Origin: Bacteroidales bacterium UBA4814
GTDB lineage: Bacteria; Bacteroidota; Bacteroidia; Bacteroidales; UBA7960
Assembly (NCBI GenBank): GCA_002402465.1
Contig: DHFW01000002.1
Coordinates: 1 to 34,406 of the forward strand
DNA length: 34,406 nt
Reading direction: 5' to 3'
Part shown: positions 5,787-15,280 of the stretch, piece by piece
Layout of the letters: each line of letters starts with the position of its first letter
How positions within the stretch are numbered: the stretch's first letter is position 1
Position numbers and translations under genes: made by a program
The notes under the pieces: model-generated
Seen by the model: the letters and a program-made list of their open reading frames with translations, nothing else
Database searches by the model: none
Told to the model about the DNA's origin: nothing

Positions 5787-8738
5787 ATGAAGCGAATTGT
5801 TTTTATGGGCTTCCTTCTGATCCTTCTGCTGGGTTCAACAGCATTCGGGCAGACTTTGAGAATTACCGGTACGGTAACAGATGCTGGTGACGGCAGCACC
5901 CTTCCCGGTGTATCAATTCTCATAAAAGGAACAAGCCAGGGAACCGTAACCGACATTAATGGGCGGTACGAGTTGAATGCAAATTCCAATGCCACCCTGG
6001 TATTTTCCTTTATCGGAATGTTAACCCAGGAAATTGAAGTTGGTGGCCGCAGCATTATTAACGTTGCCATGGAAACCGAAATGACTGCCCTGGGTGAAGT
6101 GGTAATTATCGGTTATGGTACAGCCAGGCCCGTAGGTACCGTAATTGGGTCGCTTACCAAAGTAAGTGCCGAAAAACTGGAGTCGAAGCCCGTGGCCAAC
6201 GTATGGGATGCTCTTCAGGGTCAGGTGGCCGGTTTGCAGGTTTATACCTCAAGCGGTGAGCCAAGCCAGTTATCCTCTGTTCGTTTGCACGGTACAGGAT
6301 CACTGGGTGCAAGCTCTACACCCCTCTACGTTCTTGATGGCGTTCCGATCGCCTCTGGCAACATTCTTTCTGTCAACCCTAACGACATTGAAAGTGTTAC
6401 CGTGTTGAAGGATGCTTCTGCAACATCTATTTACGGTTCGCGTGCCGCCAATGGTGTAATTTACATTACCACCAAAAAAGGTCACCGCGATGAAAAAGCT
6501 GTCGTTACGGTAAGTGCCCAGTATGGTACCTCTTCGCTGGCCAATGAAGATTACTTCAACAGGTTTATGAATACTGCCCAGCTGACTGGTTTCTGGCTCG
6601 ATGTTGGTTATCGTACCCAGGCACAGATTGATGCCTTGTTGACACAGTATCCGCATGATACCAAGTGGCATAAGTACTACTATCAGGATGCAGCGCCCAC
6701 CTATCAGGGTGATGTCTCTATTCAGGGTGGTGGCGGTCGTACCACTTATTATGTATCAGGTGCCTATTTCTATCAGGATGGGCTGGCCTCTCGTTCAGCA
6801 TACGAACGTTATTCAGCACGTGCCAACCTGAACTCGCATGCCAACGATTGGCTTAGCTTTGGTGCTAACATTGGTTTGAGTACCGACAACAGGGAATTGA
6901 ACCCTTATGGCACAAACAACACCAACCGTGGTTTGGCCATGCTTGCCCAGCCTTTCTACTCTCCTTATGATGAGGATGGAAACAGCTATCGCGGACTCAT
7001 CCCAGGGTGGAACAGATATGACCCTTACTATCTGGAAGAAATGTTCCCATCCGTTGGTAACAACAGCCAGGTTAACATGATGGGTTATTTGCAGCTCAAC
7101 CCCATTCAAGGTCTGACTATCAGGTCGCAGGGTGGTATCGACGCCTATGATTATCGTAGTTTCGAACATCGTTTGCCTTCTTATTTAGGTTCACTTAACA
7201 ATGGTATGGCTTATGAGTATTTTTCGCGCAGTTTTTCGCGCAGCATTACCAATACTGCCGAGTATAAATTCAATATTCAAAGACGCAATGAATTCATCCT
7301 TCTGGCTGGTCAGGAATATGTTGATAATGAATACGATAACTTCAGCAGTACATCCACCGGACATACCGATGACCGCCTGATGCTTCTGGGCGCTGGTCCT
7401 GACAACCGCGATGTAACGCAATCAAAAAGTGAATACGCTTTCCTTTCTTATTTTGGAAGGCTCGATTATTCATTGGATAAGAAGTATTATTTTGACTTTT
7501 CTATTCGTCAGGATGCTTCCTCGCGTTTTGGTCGCGACAACCGCACTGCCATGTTCTATGCAGCAGGTGCCATGTGGAATATAAAGAAAGAAGGCTTCAT
7601 GCAGAATCTTGATTTCATTTCTTCACTCAATCTGAAGGCAAGTATTGGTACCAGCGGTAACTCCGAAATTGACAACTATGCTCACCTGGCAACAGTTGGA
7701 ACTACCCAGTACGATGCTGCTACCGGTTGGTTGATTTCTTCGCCCGGTAACCCCCGCCTGAGCTGGGAGAAACAAATGAAATCCACCATTGGTGCCCGTT
7801 TTGCCCTGATGCAGGATCGTTACCGTTTCAACATTGAATATTACAATCGCTTAACCGAAAGCATGCTTATCAGCGTGCCCCAGCCTTATACCTCTGGCTT
7901 TTCTACCATCCTTGAAAACGTTGGTTCTATGAAGAATAGTGGTATTGACTTTGAATTCAACTTCGATGTGGTTAGATCAAGAGAATTCTTCGTTACTCCT
8001 TATGTAAACTTCAACTACAATAAGAATGAAGTGACCGAACTCTTCCAGGATCTGCCTTACTGGATCATCCCGAATACCGGGGTAGCCTGGGTTGTAGGGC
8101 AGCCTGTTGCTTTCTACCGTCCTTTGTTTGCTGGTATTGACCCTGCTGACGGTGCCCCCATGTGGTACGTTCCCGGTGAAGACCGCACCGTTACCCGCAA
8201 GGAAGAAACCACAAAAGTTTTCAATAACGCTGATCTTGAGCAGAATGCAGGTATTCCGCGTTATGCACCCTGGTCGGGTGGTTTCGGATTAAATGCTGGC
8301 TGGAAAGGTTTTGCCCTTTTGGTTGACTTTGCCTTTGTTAAGGATAAGTACCTGTTTAACAACGACCGCTATTTCTTTGAAAACCCAAGCGTATTCCCTG
8401 GCTTCAACCAGTCGAGCACCATTCTCGACTACTGGAAAGAGCCTGGCGATCAGAGCACTTTCCCCAAGTATGGCGTTCAGTTCACCCAGTTTGACAGCCG
8501 CCTTATTGAAGATGCTTCCTTCCTGCGCATGAAAAATCTGACCCTTTCATACACAATTCCTGCCTCGTTGCTACAGCGTTCGGGAGTATTTAACTCTGCA
8601 AGGGTATATGTAACTGGCCGCAACCTGCTTACCTTCACCAACTATTCAGGACCAGACCCGGAAGTTGACTCAAATATTTCGCTGGGTGCAAATCCAAATA
8701 CCAAGCAGGTTACCTTTGGGCTTTCATTCACATTCTAA
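5787..8738 (+). CDS. SusC/RagA-family TonB-dependent outer-membrane transporter (susC1)
   Basis: At 983 residues this is a normal length for SusC. It has a signal peptide (residues 1-21, ending STAFG before Q22), then a carboxypeptidase-regulatory-like domain at about 24-100 (RITGTVTDAGDGSTLPGVSILIKGT, GTVTDINGRYEL, FSFIGM). A TonB-box-like stretch follows at about 105-113 (LGEVVIIGYGT), a plug domain at about 115-230 (LYVLDGVPI, NPNDIESVTVLKDASATSIYGSRAANGVIYITTKKG), and a large beta-barrel ending in the expected aromatic (VTFGLSFTF). There is no STN signalling domain, so it should not drive a FecIR-type sigma factor. It imports an unknown oligomer with its partner SusD, whose gene starts 12 bp downstream in the same operon. 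Confidence 0.95.
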   Translation: MKRIVFMGFLLILLLGSTAFGQTLRITGTVTDAGDGSTLPGVSILIKGTSQGTVTDINGRYELNANSNATLVFSFIGMLTQEIEVGGRSIINVAMETEMTALGEVVIIGYGTARPVGTVIGSLTKVSAEKLESKPVANVWDALQGQVAGLQVYTSSGEPSQLSSVRLHGTGSLGASSTPLYVLDGVPIASGNILSVNPNDIESVTVLKDASATSIYGSRAANGVIYITTKKGHRDEKAVVTVSAQYGTSSLANEDYFNRFMNTAQLTGFWLDVGYRTQAQIDALLTQYPHDTKWHKYYYQDAAPTYQGDVSIQGGGGRTTYYVSGAYFYQDGLASRSAYERYSARANLNSHANDWLSFGANIGLSTDNRELNPYGTNNTNRGLAMLAQPFYSPYDEDGNSYRGLIPGWNRYDPYYLEEMFPSVGNNSQVNMMGYLQLNPIQGLTIRSQGGIDAYDYRSFEHRLPSYLGSLNNGMAYEYFSRSFSRSITNTAEYKFNIQRRNEFILLAGQEYVDNEYDNFSSTSTGHTDDRLMLLGAGPDNRDVTQSKSEYAFLSYFGRLDYSLDKKYYFDFSIRQDASSRFGRDNRTAMFYAAGAMWNIKKEGFMQNLDFISSLNLKASIGTSGNSEIDNYAHLATVGTTQYDAATGWLISSPGNPRLSWEKQMKSTIGARFALMQDRYRFNIEYYNRLTESMLISVPQPYTSGFSTILENVGSMKNSGIDFEFNFDVVRSREFFVTPYVNFNYNKNEVTELFQDLPYWIIPNTGVAWVVGQPVAFYRPLFAGIDPADGAPMWYVPGEDRTVTRKEETTKVFNNADLEQNAGIPRYAPWSGGFGLNAGWKGFALLVDFAFVKDKYLFNNDRYFFENPSVFPGFNQSSTILDYWKEPGDQSTFPKYGVQFTQFDSRLIEDASFLRMKNLTLSYTIPASLLQRSGVFNSARVYVTGRNLLTFTNYSGPDPEVDSNISLGANPNTKQVTFGLSFTF

Positions 8739-8750
8739 AAAACGTAAAAA

Positions 8751-10265
8751 ATGAAAATGAATATGAAAAGGATATTTAAACTAGGCCTGATCTCATTGGT
8801 GCTTACTTTTTCAGTTGCTTCATGCGAGCTGGAAAGGTTTCCTTACGACCAGATTGAACAGACCCAGGCCTTCCAGACCATGAAAGATGCTGCTACTCTT
8901 AACAATGGTATGTATGCGCAGCTTCGCAATCGTATGTACGGAATTTTTATGTACTCTACCGATGTTCAGGCTGACCAATTTAATGCCACCCTTGATTTTG
9001 GAAACCGCAATGGTTTTCCTCACCGTTGGGAAGGCTTCCTGGCAGGCGATTACACCATTCGCGACACCTGGCAATACTACTACAGTGCCCTGGTTAACGT
9101 TAACAACATTATCCAGAACATGGGCCTTATCCCTACTGCCAATGCTACCGAAGAGGCTACCCTGAATAAATACTTGGGTGAGGCTTATTTTCTGAGGGCT
9201 TTCTATAATCACCAAATGGTGATTCGCTGGGGAAAGCCTTACGATGCCGCTTCTTCTGCCAATGATCTTGGCATTCCCCTGGTTCTGGTTTTTGATCCAA
9301 CGCTCAAACCCGCCAGGGCTACTGTCCAGCAGGTTTACCAGCAGATTTTGGATGATCTGACCAGTGCCAAGGCCCTTTTGCCTGCTGGTGGTGCACCGAA
9401 TTCCAATAGGATTACACATGATGCCGCCCTGGCACTGGAATCACGTGTTAAACTTCACATGAAGGATTGGAACGGCGTGGTTTCTGCAGCCACTGCCGTG
9501 GTTAACTCAGGAAGGTACTCGCTTATTACCACTGAAGCTGGTCTTGTTCAGATGTGGGAGAACGACATGAGTTCAGAAGTGATCTTTCAGGTCGATGCTT
9601 CCGCCCCTTCAGAGTTGCCTATGGCTTCGCCAAGTGCGATAAACAATATCTATATTGGTTTTTCGCCTTCCATCAACCGCTATACACCCGACTTTGTTCC
9701 TTCGCAGTGGGTAGTGGATTTGTTTGCTGATAACGACATTCGTAAGGATGTGTACCTGCAGCCGAAACCTTTGCGCATTCAGGGTTTTGATTACGAAGAT
9801 GTTTACCTTATGGTCAAATATCCAGGCAATCCGGTTCTTTGGACTGCAGCAAACTCTAACTACCAGCATAAGCCTAAAGTGCTTCGCCTTGCTGAAACAA
9901 TGCTCAACCTTGCCGAAGCTCAATTTTATCTGAACGAAGGTGATGCCCGCAACACTATCAATGCTTTGCGTGCTGCACGTGGTTTGGCTGGCCTCGAAGC
10001 TACAGTTACCGGACAGGCTCTTCTTGACGAAATCCGCACTGAAAGGACCCGCGAACTTCTTGGCGAAGGTTTCCGTTTGAACGACCTTATGCGCTGGAAC
10101 TTGCCCGTTGTGCGCAGAGACCCCCAAACACCCAGCGATTTTCTTAACCTTGGAGCTGGCTATACTGAATTAAACAAGCCCGCCGGTGACCCACAATTTA
10201 TCTGGGGCATTCCGTCGAACGACCTCACCACCAACCCGAACCTGGTTCAAAATCCCGGTTGGTAA
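8751..10265 (+). CDS. SusD/RagB-family surface lipoprotein (susD1)
   Basis: This is a 504-residue protein. The signal peptide ends in a lipobox, SVASC, with the lipidated cysteine at residue 25. SusD landmarks are the early segment PYDQIEQTQAFQTMKDA, the helical-repeat segment EAYFLRAFYNHQMVIRWGKPY, and the C-terminal block ERTRELLGEGFRLNDLMRWNLPV, ending IPSNDLTTNPNLVQNPGW. It should cap the SusC1 pore on the cell surface and bind the incoming substrate. It follows susC1 by 12 bp and is closed by a terminator. The start could also be the second in-frame ATG at 8763 (MKRIFKLG), which leaves the lipobox unchanged. Confidence 0.94.
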   Translation: MKMNMKRIFKLGLISLVLTFSVASCELERFPYDQIEQTQAFQTMKDAATLNNGMYAQLRNRMYGIFMYSTDVQADQFNATLDFGNRNGFPHRWEGFLAGDYTIRDTWQYYYSALVNVNNIIQNMGLIPTANATEEATLNKYLGEAYFLRAFYNHQMVIRWGKPYDAASSANDLGIPLVLVFDPTLKPARATVQQVYQQILDDLTSAKALLPAGGAPNSNRITHDAALALESRVKLHMKDWNGVVSAATAVVNSGRYSLITTEAGLVQMWENDMSSEVIFQVDASAPSELPMASPSAINNIYIGFSPSINRYTPDFVPSQWVVDLFADNDIRKDVYLQPKPLRIQGFDYEDVYLMVKYPGNPVLWTAANSNYQHKPKVLRLAETMLNLAEAQFYLNEGDARNTINALRAARGLAGLEATVTGQALLDEIRTERTRELLGEGFRLNDLMRWNLPVVRRDPQTPSDFLNLGAGYTELNKPAGDPQFIWGIPSNDLTTNPNLVQNPGW

Positions 10266-10290
10266 CCTGGTTTTAGGTATTGAAAATGAA

Positions 10291-10328
10291 AAAAGCTGCT
10301 CCTTAACCGGGGCAGCTTTTCTTTTTAT
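10291..10328 (+). terminator. Terminator after susC1-susD1
   Basis: AAAAGCTGCTCC (10291-10302) pairs with GGGGCAGCTTTT (10309-10320), with one G-U pair and a T-rich tail. The A-rich left side means it could also work for the convergent minus-strand gene. Confidence 0.82.
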
Positions 10329-10474
10329 AAGGTCCAATAAGCTAATAAGGTTCCATTATTCCGGACAATCCACCGGTTACTAATGGTAATAAGGTTTAGG
10401 CTGGCGCAGGTGCGATCCGTTCATCTGCTAATCTGCGCATCCTCACATTTTCGCAACTTCTTTCCTGCCGCTAC

Positions 10475-10490
10475 CCTGCCTGCAGGCAGG
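10475..10490. repeat. Perfect 16-bp palindrome
   Basis: CCTGCCTGCAGGCAGG is its own reverse complement. It lies between two convergent genes, 40 bp past the stop of the minus-strand SusD-like gene. It is more G+C-rich than its surroundings and looks like a REP-type short palindrome or part of a terminator. Confidence 0.5.
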
Positions 10491-10529
10491 CTCCTAACGC
10501 TACCTGCTTTTTTCTGCACCCTGCATTGC

Positions 10530-11897
10530 CTACCGAGCCACATCCCACCACATATTGGTATAAATGGTCACATTGGGTGGCACATTTCCGGTGTTATAGG
10601 CCTGTTCGTTAGCCGGATACAGGAACCTTCTGGGGATGGCAGGCGTTTCGGCAGCGGCATAGGGCGTCAGTGCCGGGAACCCTGTTCGCCGGTAGTCAGT
10701 CCAGACCTCAGGGTTAAGGAACAGCGCAAGGTATTTGGCATTGATAATCTGCTCCAGTGTCACATTCTGAATGGATGCATGTTCGGCTTCCCATTCGGGG
10801 TTACTAACACCATATTTCTGCAAGGAGGCTTTCACGGCTTCTTCAAAGGCCAGATCGGCCAGGGCCTGATTGCCGGTGCGATATTGAACTTCTGCTTCTA
10901 TGAATTTTTGCTCAACATATGAAATTAAAGTTGCAGGAGACTGTTGCCCGGCCAATTGCGAACCAATAAAGGAAGCATCGAGTTTGGCTTCGCCGGGAGC
11001 ACTGCCAACGTATTCATTGTTGCTGGTAGTTTTCTTCACAAATACAGGTAACCTGGGGTCATTGGTTTCTTTTAGCTTTTCCACGAAAAAGTTCCCAATC
11101 CTGGTATTTCTGACCATATTGTCGTAAACATAAAACTGGTTCTGTTGATTACCTGAAAAGGTATATTCCAAATCATCCTGGTTGCCAGCAAAAAGCGAAG
11201 GGGCAAAGATATTGAGTCGAACCAATTCATAATCGTTATTGCGGTGGGCGATCCGCATTAAAAACCGCAGTTTAAGCACATGGGCTGCCTTGTGCCATTT
11301 GTGCAGGTCGCCACCATAAAACAGGTCTTCCGAAGGCTCCGGCTTTGGACTCTCGCCTGAAATGGCCATATCGATATCGGCAATGGCCACATCAATTTGC
11401 TCCAACATATACGAATAAATGTCTTCCTGACCATCATATTGGGCACCAATACCCTGCGAGTAGGAGATTGCGTACTGATTGGGAATATCACCAAAGGCAT
11501 CGGTCATAAGGGCCAGGTTCATAAGGTAAAGCACCTTGGCAATGCCGCGGTATGCAGGCGCTTCTATTTCGTTGGCGTATTGAACGATCAGGCTAAGGCT
11601 GGGGAAGTGGGTCCCAAAATATAATTCCCACATTTCCTGGGTGTGAACGGGAAGCATCTCGTACTTGTCAACCGCCAGGTGCACGCCCCTGACACCGGCC
11701 AGCTGCTGCGACCATTGTAACTGAAAACGGCTGTGGTCGGTGCCGTTGAAATAGCCTGAAATATGTTGTACAGAAGGAAGAAGCACCTTGAGTTCTTCTC
11801 GGTAGTCGGGTTCTTCCGGATCAGAAAAAACATCGCAGGAAGTAAAAGCAACGGCGAGTGCAAAAATCAGGCTTAGTTTAAAAAATTTGTTGTTCAT
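10530..11897 (-). CDS. Unpaired SusD-like lipoprotein (SusD-like_2 / RagB type)
   Basis: This is a 455-residue protein. I chose the ATG at 11897 rather than the in-frame ATG at 11927 because it gives a compact lipoprotein signal (MNNKFFKLSLIFALAVAFTSC, Cys21). Family marks are FGDIPN at about 135-140, the FYGGDLHKWHKAAHVLKLRFLMR block (GGD at 195-197), NDPRLPVFV, the EAEVQYRTG repeat segment and the C-terminal MWWDVAR. These fit the SusD-like_2 branch rather than the branch of the four paired SusD proteins here. It has no SusC gene next to it on its strand. Upstream is the divergent susC2 and downstream the convergent susD1. It may work with a SusC encoded elsewhere, or be left over from a lost pair. 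Confidence 0.9.
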   Translation of the reverse strand: MNNKFFKLSLIFALAVAFTSCDVFSDPEEPDYREELKVLLPSVQHISGYFNGTDHSRFQLQWSQQLAGVRGVHLAVDKYEMLPVHTQEMWELYFGTHFPSLSLIVQYANEIEAPAYRGIAKVLYLMNLALMTDAFGDIPNQYAISYSQGIGAQYDGQEDIYSYMLEQIDVAIADIDMAISGESPKPEPSEDLFYGGDLHKWHKAAHVLKLRFLMRIAHRNNDYELVRLNIFAPSLFAGNQDDLEYTFSGNQQNQFYVYDNMVRNTRIGNFFVEKLKETNDPRLPVFVKKTTSNNEYVGSAPGEAKLDASFIGSQLAGQQSPATLISYVEQKFIEAEVQYRTGNQALADLAFEEAVKASLQKYGVSNPEWEAEHASIQNVTLEQIINAKYLALFLNPEVWTDYRRTGFPALTPYAAAETPAIPRRFLYPANEQAYNTGNVPPNVTIYTNMWWDVAR

Positions 11898-11962
11898 GGA
11901 GGTGTAATTTTGAAATATTGGTTTCAATACTGTTTTGGGAATTTTCTGAAAAAATTTTGGTC

Positions 11963-11974
11963 TGTAAATTTACA
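11963..11974. promoter_or_regulatory. 12-bp palindrome with -7-like core between divergent genes
   Basis: TGTAAATTTACA is perfectly self-complementary. It contains TAAATTTA, one base from TAnnTTTG, readable on both strands. On the minus strand it lies 66 bp before the unpaired SusD-like gene and could be that gene's -7 region or an operator. No clear -33 box was found. Confidence 0.35.
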
Positions 11975-12089
11975 AAAAAAAACCATGGCCCTATAAACAG
12001 CTTGTTTCACTTTGAACCAGGCAGTGTTGAAAGATGGTTTGAATCAGATTTAAAACATATCTTAAAAAGCGAAAAAACCTTGATTTTAC

Positions 12090-12118
12090 TTGCCTTTAAA
12101 TATTTTTTAATATATTTG
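12090..12118 (+). promoter_or_regulatory. Candidate promoter of susC2-susD2
   Basis: TTG at 12090-12092, 18 bp spacing, then TATATTTG at 12111-12118 matches the Bacteroidota consensus. The leader would be about 70 nt. Confidence 0.6.
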
Positions 12119-12173
12119 GGGTCATTAAGCCTTATTGGTTTAAATTGTGTAACACCCATCCAAAAAAACAATC

Positions 12174-12184
12174 ATTAACTAAAA
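12174..12184 (+). promoter_or_regulatory. ATTAACTAAAA leader element, susC2
   Basis: This is an exact copy of the shared element, 9 nt before the susC2 ATG. The other copies sit at 10 nt. Confidence 0.55.
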
Positions 12185-12193
12185 ATCAACCAA

Positions 12194-15100
12194 ATGAAGA
12201 GGATTTTAATTGTTTTCGGATTATTGCTTTTAATGGGCGCCAGCCTGTTTGGGCAACAGACCCGGGTGACAGGTACCGTTACTGATGCATCAGATGGCAG
12301 CACGCTGCCGGGTGTGTCGGTGGCTATCAGAGGTACTACCCAGGGCACAGTAACCGACATCAACGGCCGCTACGAGATTTCGGTACAGCCCGATGCGGTG
12401 CTGGTTTTCTCTTTTATCGGTATGACGACCCAGGAGGTCCAGGTACAGGGGCGCAACATAATCAATGTTGCTCTGGAGCGAGAAATGGTAGGTCTCGACG
12501 AAATTGTTGTGGTAGGATACGGTACGCGGCTTAAGTATGAGCTGACGGGGTCTATTTCTTCTGTTAGATCAGAAGATATTGCGGCCCACACCCTTCCAAG
12601 TTTTGAAACAGCCCTTCAGGGCCGAACCGCCGGTGTTCATATTCAGGCTGGTTCGGGAAAGCTGGGCCAGGCTGTTCGTACCCGCGTCAGGGGGGCTTCC
12701 TCCATTACGGCCAGTAACCAACCATTGTACGTTATTGATGGGATACCAATTGTTTCGGAAAACCTGGGAACAGCCGGCAACGAGCCCACCAACCCGCTGG
12801 CCGATATTAACCCTTCAGACATTGAGTCAATTCAGATTCTGAAGGATGCCTCTGCCGCCGCCATTTATGGTAGCCGTGCTTCTAATGGGGTTATCCTGGT
12901 TACAACCAAGCGGGGTAAGGAAGGACGTACCCGCTTTAATGTTTCCACACAGTTGGGCTGGAGCGAGCCTGCCAATTATGTTGACTTCCTTAATCGCGAA
13001 CAGTACCTCGACTTGTTTAAAACTGCCTACTCAAATGTTGCTGGCGGGCCGGATGAAAATTATATTATCTGGAGCAGCTGGACGGATGCTTTGGATTGGG
13101 GCCTCGATTACTGGAGAGATCCGGATAACCCCAATGACCTTACAAAAGGCCCGGATACCAATTGGGAGAAAGAAGCCTTGCGAAATGGCGCCACCCAACA
13201 GTTTGATATTTCCGCCTCAGGTGGTACGGCCAGCACCCAATATTTTGCAGCCATTTCTGCCCTTGACCAGGTAGGTATAGTCAATGGCAACTCATTCGAT
13301 CGTATAAGCGGCAGGTTGAATCTTGACCAAAAGGCAACCGACCATTTATCGTTTGGAATGAATATGAACCTAACCCGTTCAAGAAACTTCAGGGTAGCAA
13401 ACGACAACGCTTTTGCATCGCCACTTCAAATGGTTGCCCTGCCTTCGATTCAACCAACTCATGATCCAAACACTGGCCTGCTGAATCGCAGAACCCTTTA
13501 TGAAAACGGATTGGTGGTTAGAGAGTACAATAATTTTGACCAGGAAGTGTTCCGTAATTTTGGTAATATCTACGTCAATCTTGAAATTCTGCCAGGATTA
13601 ACTTTCCGCTCAGAAGGAGGTCTTGATATCCTGAACCAGAGAGAAATGGAATACCGCGGGCGCCTGACCAACGATGGAGGGCCTGATGGCTTTGCCTATG
13701 ACCGGAGCGTAACTTCAAAAGTTTTTAACCTGGAAAATTATTTTACTTACAATAATGTGTTTGCCGAAAACTATGATGTAAACCTGGTTGCTGGCTCAAG
13801 TATTCAGCGTGCCGATTTCGACTTTGCCTCCATGTCGGCAAGGGGCTTCCCAAACGATGAGTTCAGGCGAATTGCCAGTGCATCGCGCGACTTCAACGCT
13901 TCCTCAAGCGGAACCGGCTACCGTTATTCCTCATTCTTTTCAAGGGCAAACCTGAAATTCTTCAACAGGTACCTGGTAACTCTCAGCGGTCGTATGGATG
14001 GCTCATCCAGGTTTGGCGCCGATAATCGTTGGGGTTTCTTCCCGGCTGCTTCTCTTGGCTGGATCATTACAAATGAGGAGTTCATGCAAGGCATACCTTC
14101 TATTAGTTTCCTGAAGCCCAGGTTCAGCTGGGGTAAGACAGGTAACTCCGAAATTGACAACTTTGCCTCACGCGGCTTGTATGCCGGTAGTAACTACGCT
14201 GGTCTAAGCGGAATGATCTCAACGAACATCCCCAGCCCAGACCTGAAGTGGGAGACCACCACCCAAACTAACGTTGGTATCGATTTTGGTCTTTTCAATG
14301 ACAGAATCACCGGTGAGATTGATTACTATGTAAAGAACACCGAAGACCTTTTGCTTAGCGCCCTGGTTCCGGCCACTACTGGTTATACCAGTGTTTATAA
14401 GAATGTGGGTAAGCTAGAGAACAAGGGTTGGGAATTTGCAATTAATACCGTAAATATTGATCAGGCTTTTAAATGGAATACCAACTTCAATATTGCCTTT
14501 AACCGGAATAAAGTGACAGATATTGATGGGCAGATTATCCAGACCGGAATCTGGCGCGTGGAAGAAGGACATCCCATAGGTATATTTTATACCAAGGAGT
14601 TTGCAGGCGTTGATCCGGAAAATGGAGATGCCTTGTTTTATCTGAATAAGGAAGGTAATGAAACGACTACCTCCAGGGCAGCGGCCGCTGATCGTATTGT
14701 CGGTGACCCCAACCCCGATTTTGTTGGCGGTTTCTTTAATAGCTTCCGTTATAAGGGTTTTGACCTTAGTGTGCTGGTTCAGTTTGTTTGGGGTCATGAC
14801 ATCTTCAATGGCGGTCGTCAGTGGCAAGCCGACGGGTTCTCCTGGTTTGACAACCAAACCCTTGACTTTTACGAAAATCACTGGACTCCTGAGAGGACCG
14901 ATGCGAAGTTTCCCCAGCCCAGATTCTACCAGGGCAATGGTTACGGACAATCAAGCTTGTTGGTTTTTGATGGCTCATACATTCGCCTGAAAGAAGTAAC
15001 CTTAGGCTACACTTTGCCAAGGCAGCTTTTAAACAGGGCTAATTTTGAATCCATTCGGATTTTTGTCAGGGCTTATAATTTGTTCACCTGGACCGATTAC

Positions 15101-15235
15101 CCGGGCTGGGACCCTGAAGCTGACTTTGTTGGCACTGGCCCCACTAATCAAACTGCCAACATCAGAATTGGGTATGACTTTTACACTGCCCCGCAGCCAA
15201 GAACAATTACTTTCGGTTTAAACCTTAACTTCTAA
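12194..15235 (+). CDS. SusC/RagA-family TonB-dependent outer-membrane transporter (susC2)
   Basis: This is a 1013-residue protein. It has a signal peptide (GLLLLMGASLFGQ), a carboxypeptidase-regulatory-like domain at about 22-98 (RVTGTVTDASDGSTLPGVSV, GTVTDINGRYEI), a TonB box at about 101-111 (LDEIVVVGYGT) and a plug at about 113-238 (LYVIDGIPI, NPSDIESIQILKDASAAAIYGSRASNGVILVTTKRG). The barrel ends TFGLNLNF. The plug region (TGSISSVRSEDIA...PSFETALQGRTAGV) resembles susC4 more than susC1 or susC3. susD2 follows after 45 bp, a wider gap than in the other pairs (8-12 bp). The gene is transcribed away from the unpaired SusD-like gene. The substrate is unknown. Confidence 0.95.
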   Translation: MKRILIVFGLLLLMGASLFGQQTRVTGTVTDASDGSTLPGVSVAIRGTTQGTVTDINGRYEISVQPDAVLVFSFIGMTTQEVQVQGRNIINVALEREMVGLDEIVVVGYGTRLKYELTGSISSVRSEDIAAHTLPSFETALQGRTAGVHIQAGSGKLGQAVRTRVRGASSITASNQPLYVIDGIPIVSENLGTAGNEPTNPLADINPSDIESIQILKDASAAAIYGSRASNGVILVTTKRGKEGRTRFNVSTQLGWSEPANYVDFLNREQYLDLFKTAYSNVAGGPDENYIIWSSWTDALDWGLDYWRDPDNPNDLTKGPDTNWEKEALRNGATQQFDISASGGTASTQYFAAISALDQVGIVNGNSFDRISGRLNLDQKATDHLSFGMNMNLTRSRNFRVANDNAFASPLQMVALPSIQPTHDPNTGLLNRRTLYENGLVVREYNNFDQEVFRNFGNIYVNLEILPGLTFRSEGGLDILNQREMEYRGRLTNDGGPDGFAYDRSVTSKVFNLENYFTYNNVFAENYDVNLVAGSSIQRADFDFASMSARGFPNDEFRRIASASRDFNASSSGTGYRYSSFFSRANLKFFNRYLVTLSGRMDGSSRFGADNRWGFFPAASLGWIITNEEFMQGIPSISFLKPRFSWGKTGNSEIDNFASRGLYAGSNYAGLSGMISTNIPSPDLKWETTTQTNVGIDFGLFNDRITGEIDYYVKNTEDLLLSALVPATTGYTSVYKNVGKLENKGWEFAINTVNIDQAFKWNTNFNIAFNRNKVTDIDGQIIQTGIWRVEEGHPIGIFYTKEFAGVDPENGDALFYLNKEGNETTTSRAAAADRIVGDPNPDFVGGFFNSFRYKGFDLSVLVQFVWGHDIFNGGRQWQADGFSWFDNQTLDFYENHWTPERTDAKFPQPRFYQGNGYGQSSLLVFDGSYIRLKEVTLGYTLPRQLLNRANFESIRIFVRAYNLFTWTDYPGWDPEADFVGTGPTNQTANIRIGYDFYTAPQPRTITFGLNLNF

Positions 15236-15280
15236 GGTGGAAATCTTAAGCAGTTTTTATAAAAATTAAAACAAACGGAA

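Noticed and set aside
6900..6930. Short repeated AACAACACCAACC-like runs in susC genes as possible CRISPR or microsatellite
   Set aside because: These are Asn/Thr codon runs typical of beta-barrel loops, with no spacer periodicity.
10383..10922. 179-residue plus-strand frame over the 3' end of the unpaired SusD-like gene
   Set aside because: The minus-strand protein has strong family motifs through this region, including GGD and MWWD.
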